Shown: in pieces, positions 59,167 to 64,000 of the stretch
Layout: each line of letters opens with the position of its first letter
How positions within the stretch are numbered: position 1 is the stretch's first letter
Source: Malachius bipustulatus
Lineage: Eukaryota > Arthropoda > Insecta > Coleoptera > Melyridae
Direction: 5' to 3'
Assembly: GCA_910589415.1 (NCBI GenBank)
Contig: OU342635.1
Span: 3,224,001 to 3,288,000 of the forward strand
Length of the DNA stretch: 64,000 nucleotides
Program-made: the position numbers and the translations under genes
The notes under the pieces: generated by a model
The model's input: only the letters and a program-made list of their open reading frames with translations
Told to the model about the DNA's origin: nothing
Database searches by the model: none

Positions 59167-60050
59167 TATATTTTTATCTAAAGGCGTCAGTGTTACTAAA
59201 CTTTTTGATTTCTTATAAAAGTTCGATATATCTTGAATGGTTTGTCCATAATTAATTTTTAATGATGGACTTACGCCGCACGAAAAAGGTATTTGTGAAA
59301 ATCTCATTCTTCTTCTATAATTAAAAAAAAAAATTTTATTTACCAGAAACGACTTTATTCACATTTATTATTGACCTTGAGAATAATCGTAGTAGGCGGT
59401 GAAGCTAAAGTTTCTCTTTTAATTAATTTTTTATTTATTTTGGAAAATGTGTATTCGGTTCAAATGATTTTTCGGTTCAAAACTTCGGTTCAAAGGATTC
59501 AAAGGCAATCCTGAAAAAAATACAATTCTAGCTAGACATAAATAATTTCGGTTGAATGGTCGTATTTTGAACCCAGGAATTCGTGGTGGAACGTTGTTGT
59601 TGAAATTATTAATTAAATTAAAAAAGATTTTCAGAAATACGTTTTCGTGGAGTAAGTCGATCATAAAAAATTAATTACGGGAAAACTATGCAAGATACTA
59701 AACTTTTATAAAAAGGTAAAAAGTGAGACGTGACATCACAACAGGAAACCCTTTTTTTCGTTTGACGTTTGACATGCACACCCACGAACAGGAGTAAAAT
59801 TATGTCATCATCAGTTTATTGCTCTTAACAAACTCACCGCCTACTACTAAGTAGGCGGTGCATTTTTGAAGTTTCTCAGTTAATCCATCTTTGACTTATT
59901 CTGGAAAACATGTATTTGGTTGACCCCCTTTTGAGGGCTGATGGTATCTTGAAAAGGGTGCCTTTTTGGGCATAGATAATTTCGGTTAAATCGTCATATT
60001 GTTTACTCGGGAATCTGTGGTAGAGCGTTGGTGGCACCTTTTAGCGACCA
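59167..60050. repeat. Local diverged duplication around AGTAGGCGGTG
   Basis: AGTAGGCGGTGAAGCTAAAG (59391) with GTGTATTCGGTT, AATAATTTCGGTTGAATGGTCGT and GAATTCGTGGTGGA recurs at 59849-60020 as AGTAGGCGGTGCATTTTTGA, GTATTTGGTT, ATAATTTCGGTTAAATCGTC and GAATCTGTGGTAGAGC. It is a direct repeat about 450 bp apart. The minus-strand frame 59431-59664 is not supported. Confidence 0.5.
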
Positions 60051-60360
60051 CCTGTATAATAAATACGCGGATGAGTTGAATAAACTGCAGAAAAGCTGGG
60101 CTACTTTTTGTGGCCATCTCGGACCTGTGAAGAGCATACAATCTGTGACCGTACTAACCTGATGAAACATTCTGAAAAAAATTTAAAAATCCAATTTTTT
60201 TTTAATAACTTCTTTTCTGCGTATATTGACATGCTTGACATTTTCCATTTATTGGTGTTATTTGGCCTACTATAATTTAGAAGACATGATAGTCAACTTT
60301 TGGTTTTTTTTTGGACGCCATATTGGATTTTTCTTTGATAAAGTATACGCAGAGTGAGTC
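60051..60360 (+). repeat. Diverged half-copy of the 21017-24658 palindromic family
   Basis: TTTTTGTGGCCATCTCGGAC (60104), GAGCATACAATCTGTGACCGT, CTGAAACATTCTGAAAAAAA and CGCCATATTGGATTTT follow the same order as one arm at 21100-24010 (TGTGGCCATCTCGAATC, ATGACCGTTC, CTGAAATATCCTGAAAAAAC, CACCATATTG). Only one arm is evident and the terminus is lost. Confidence 0.5.
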
Positions 60361-61440
60361 ATTTCAATCTTCGGACCAGGATATCTCTGTTGGTATGCCA
60401 GATACAATAAAATTGTGATGACAAAAGTTGTTCAAAAGACAGTGTCCCTATCCTAATTTTTCATGTAGGTGCTATCCCATTGTGTGGATGAAATTTTTAT
60501 ACAGGGTGATTAAAAATCTGGTAAATTTCTTCACTCTGTATTGAAATTTAAACCACATTTACATGAAAAATTAGGATAGAGACATGTAAGCCGTTTTCCG
60601 ATAGTTGGAGCCGTTTCCGATTTACTGCTAATGAGAAAACTACGATTTCATTTGTTTATAACTCATAAACTACTCAATTTAAACCGAAACTGTATAAAAA
60701 CCGTTATTATTGGATTTTCTCGTTTAACGTCACGAGTCTAGAGGAAGTGGTGTGTCGAATCTGGATAATCTGATAGCGTATTCAATTTTCCGACATGCGC
60801 GTATAGGACTCGAAGTACTTTTGAGAGAATATATTTTTTTTTATTGAAAAAGTACATGCACTGGAGGAAAACCTTACTGCAATTAATACATGACTTCATT
60901 TTGACGTAGATAATTTGGTGAAACAATTTTTTTTTCGAGAAAAGAAGCAAAAAAATTTAAATAAATAAAAAAAATAAAAAAAATAATAAAAAAAAAATAA
61001 ATAAATAAAAATGAAAACATTTTTTTTTGTTTTTTGGTAATTAATACTTACTTTCCTCCAGTGTCTATCTATATGAATCCATTTAGTTAGATGAAGGGCG
61101 TATAGATAGGTAGAGAGAACGCCCCTTTCAACCCTGATTCAGGGGTTGCGAGAGGCAACCCTCTCGCGTTGGACCACGAATCGTCTCATCTTGGTTGAAT
61201 TTAATTATCCCTTCTCTCTTTTATATCTCAACTACCTACCTACTAGATATATGTATACCTAACATATTATCGCAACTGATTTATCTGGTTTTATTGTACT
61301 TTTAAACTAAAATTAAACCGGACGAGTCGCGGAATCTGCAGTATTGGCAGTGTAGCTCACTAATGACACGACTATCCGCATCACATCTTTCACCTTGCTA
61401 CGAATATTCACCAAAGGCGTGCTGATAAGGGCCTTTTTTT
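60361..61440. other. Intergenic with small inverted repeats and A-rich tract
   Basis: CCTATCCTAATTTTTCATGTA (60448) is inverted at 60561-60581 around TACAGGGTGATTAAAAATC. An (A/T) tract of AATAAA units spans 60945-61015. A stem AACCCTGATTCAGGGGTTGCG / AGGCAACCCTCTCGC lies at 61131-61168. No gene. Confidence 0.5.
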
Positions 61441-61451
61441 TAATAATAAAA

Positions 61452-61752
61452 TTAAAAATAATTTATACGCCACTGACTTTAAAAGAAATGTGACATTTTT
61501 GATCGATAAGTACCTCGTGCTGTTTAGAAGAGTTTTTTGCCGTATGGTATTTCTGGTACGTAGGGTCATCATTGATTTTTATTATATTACCTTGTCACTG
61601 TTTCGTACAAGTGAAGTATCTTGGAAACAGTGCGTCATATACGGCCAAAAAATGGGGTGACTTTTCTCTTCTAAACAACACGAAGTATATATCTATTAAA
61701 AATTTTACACCCTTTAAAAGTCAGTGGCGTATACGCGTATAAATTATTTTTA
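61452..61752. mobile_element. Short TIR element with CAGTGGCGTATA ends, about 300 bp
   Basis: AATAATTTATACGCCACTGA at the left is inverted at TCAGTGGCGTATACG and TATAAATTATTTTTAAA at the right. Inner pairs: CTTTTAAAGTCAGTG and AACAACACGAAGTA / TACCTCGTGCTGTTT. CAGTGGCGT scraps also occur at 19993, 25960, 53582, 56634 and 61795 (inverted), so this is a repeated family in the window. No coding capacity. Confidence 0.6.
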
Positions 61753-63560
61753 AAAAGGTAACGACATACTTATCAGATCTCCGCCACTGGGTTAAATTTT
61801 TTTGTTGGGAGTATTAAATCAACAAGAGTTGTAGAAAATTTCGAGTTGTTCTGATGAGCCAATTTGTAAATATGTATTCCAAAAAATATTAAATTTTTCG
61901 AATAACTTTAACACCCTGTAACTCGAAAACTAGTTCACTTAATTTTGCTTTTCCTAATACATTATGCCCTTTTAGGTTTTTTAAAAAAAACTTTAAGTAT
62001 ACTTCAAAGATCTTATAAGGATTGATTTTATACACCTTTTTCAGCTGTTACCTGCAAAGCCACGATGATCCAAACTTCATGGTCGCTGCAGCGTTCCTGT
62101 CTGCGTTGGGGACATGCGCACAGAAAATTCAGCTTTTATAAAATGATGAATGTCTGACTTAATTAGTCTATTACACTGTTATAGGTAATACAGATTGCGA
62201 TATTATTACCTATCTCTACTTATCCAAGCACTTAAGTACCTAGGTACTTTTTCTCCTAAGATTTAAATTCATATGCAGATTAGCCGCCACTGTCTAACAT
62301 TGTGTCTGATCTTCACTGTTTAGTTTGGCCGCTAGCCAAGAGAGAGCTATGCCGTCACCTCTTTCTAGACATCTCTTTCAGTAAGATGACTGCTAAGACG
62401 CCGGTCAAACATTCGTCATATTGGCGAGTTGATATTAAACAATAAAATTATTCTCTTTAAACGTTAAATTCATTATTATTGGGTTATATTCAGAGTGCCA
62501 TCGAACTTATGCAAAAAAAATAGGGGAACAAGTAAAATATTCATAGCTACTTCAATAATACCCCTACATTACACCAACACCAACACCAACCTAACTATTA
62601 TCAACCCCTGTATATGTAAGACGGTATAGAGGGTAGAGGTAGAGGTAGAGGTAAGTCAGGTCATATCTAATAAGAGACTAATTACATTTGCATAGCAATG
62701 AGTCTATAAATTGTAATAAAAAGGGCAAGTGGGCAGCGTTTCGGACATTCCGTGTTCTAAGGTTGGCATGACTGCGACCATTAGCCAGAGCTTTCTGACC
62801 CGCGATATGCAAATTCACGCGGATAGTATCGATCTTCCAACGCCCAGTCGCTGACCGACACCTTTATAAAGCCTTTAAAATACACATGTCCTCTTACTGT
62901 TTTATACAGTAGTGATGATTATGATTCTAATTCTAAATATTTCAACAAACGCAAGAACTCTGCTGCTGATGGCCTGACTAAAAAATTCTTCATTTTGAAT
63001 ATTTCTATAAATGATTCGGAAAAGTTGAACGATAATATCTTCTACTTTCACCCCTGCAGCATTTTTTCTTAAAAGCTGTCAATTAGCCTTCGAAATATAA
63101 ATGGATAGGATTTTCTAAAAAAAAAAATAAGAATTTTTGGATAGTTACTGAAGAATAGTAGACAATAGAGGATGATGGCCGGATCCGTATACGCTGCAAT
63201 TTTCACCTCTGGCGCTCAAAGCCACAACTTCGTGAAATCGTGACGCGTCATTTGACGTCATTATACCTACGTTACTCGATTAGACAGATTAACACCCTTC
63301 AATTTTGGCATTCAAATATGAAACACTCTGCGTATCAGTACTTATCTGATTATTACAGTGGTACTGACGGATTTCCGCGATCTGACCATTCTTTCTTGTA
63401 ATTTTTTTTAAAATAATTCCTAATGCAGTTTTTTTAGAGTGAATATGCCGTAATTTCTCATTCAAAACCGACCTTTAAAATGATTATTAAGGTTTGTGTC
63501 GTCGGTCATTGCTGATCGATCGAATTATTACATTGTCAAAATTGTCATACACCATCAGTA
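61753..63560. other. Intergenic, minisatellite, no gene
   Basis: ACACCAACACCAACACCAAC at 62571-62590 and GAGGTAGAGGTAGAGGTA at 62634-62655 are short tandem repeats. No frame supported. Confidence 0.45.
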
Positions 63561-63567
63561 GCTACAA

Positions 63568-63815
63568 TAGGGTACCTGTATTACCGACACTAACGCTCGG
63601 ACATGCGCGCAGGACTCGAAGTAGTTACGAAAGATAGATGGGCATTTATGTCATCACAATGGTGATTTCGTCCCTCTCTAGACCCTTACTAGCAACATAG
63701 GAATGTTAGCTAATAATAAATGATTTCAGGATTTATGAATGATGATACAAATGAGGATTTATATCATCATTGTCGGTAATACCTGATAGTGTCGGTAATA
63801 CAGGTATCCTATTAG
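63568..63815. repeat. Short palindromic element, ACCTGTATTACCGACACTA ends
   Basis: TAGGGTACCTGTATTACCGA at the left; TCGGTAATACAGGTATCCTA at the right; about 248 bp. A second internal TCGGTAATACC at 63773 suggests partial duplication of the right end. The left part shares GGACATGCGCG and AGGACTCGAAGTA with 60794-60820. Confidence 0.65.
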
Positions 63816-64000
63816 GACAACTGCAACAGCACCGCCAAGCGTATAAGGATGAAACTAAAAGGTATGTTTGCTTAAACATGGCGGGAATTTTAAATATCAA
63901 CATTGAAAACAAAACAAACTTGACAGCTATTTAGAATTTCTCGAATAAATCTTGGTAGCGTGGCTTGACAGGTTTTAAAACATTCATAGACGTCAAAAAT

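Overview
This is a 64 kb piece of an AT-rich, repeat-laden animal nuclear genome, almost certainly an insect. Three host genes with GT-AG introns support this: a D1-like dopamine receptor most like the insect Dop1R1 type, a mitochondrial methionyl-tRNA synthetase (MARS2), and an ITFG1/LINKIN-type FG-GAP membrane protein. A hemipteran is a guess from the AT-richness and the many ACCT/TAGGTA microsatellites; nothing here proves the order.

Layout. 1-8340: a protein-primed-type family B DNA polymerase (open at the left edge) of Polinton/Maverick or related viral origin, then a spliced 271-codon gene of unknown function on the opposite strand. Repeat modules shared by 2880-4160 and 5575-8335 surround that gene, so this block looks like one composite selfish element or a cluster of its relics. 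8340-11750: no convincing gene. 11750-14117: a foldback element with CAGGGTG ends carrying a 163-bp satellite. 16184-17220: last three coding exons of the dopamine receptor (+). 18790-19425 and 21017-24658: palindromic elements; the second is split by a 5'-truncated non-LTR retrotransposon whose RT/RNase H frame is open. 26561-26762: inverted ends around a retroviral-type primer binding site. 28147-28245: a U6 snRNA retropseudogene with a 13-bp target duplication. 28672-29118: a relic of a repetitive transposon-associated protein.

31029-46649 (-): MARS2, reconstructed in seven exons, 550 codons, all junction phases agreeing. Its introns hold a Ty3/gypsy integrase relic, an RTE-like LINE fragment with target duplication, a tandem duplication, a palindromic element and a duplicated tRNA-Lys-type primer binding site. 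49133-51891 (+): ITFG1, three exons, 610 codons, with CRE-like tandem repeats upstream. 52650-64000: no host gene, but one long palindromic element after another, including one nested in another.

The host genes have no evident functional link. The most unusual property of the window is the number of long (0.3-2.4 kb) near-perfect palindromes. Most end in CAGGGTG flanked by TA, encode no transposase and serve as landing sites for other elements. All gene models are built by reading splice sites and homology from memory; no database search was run.
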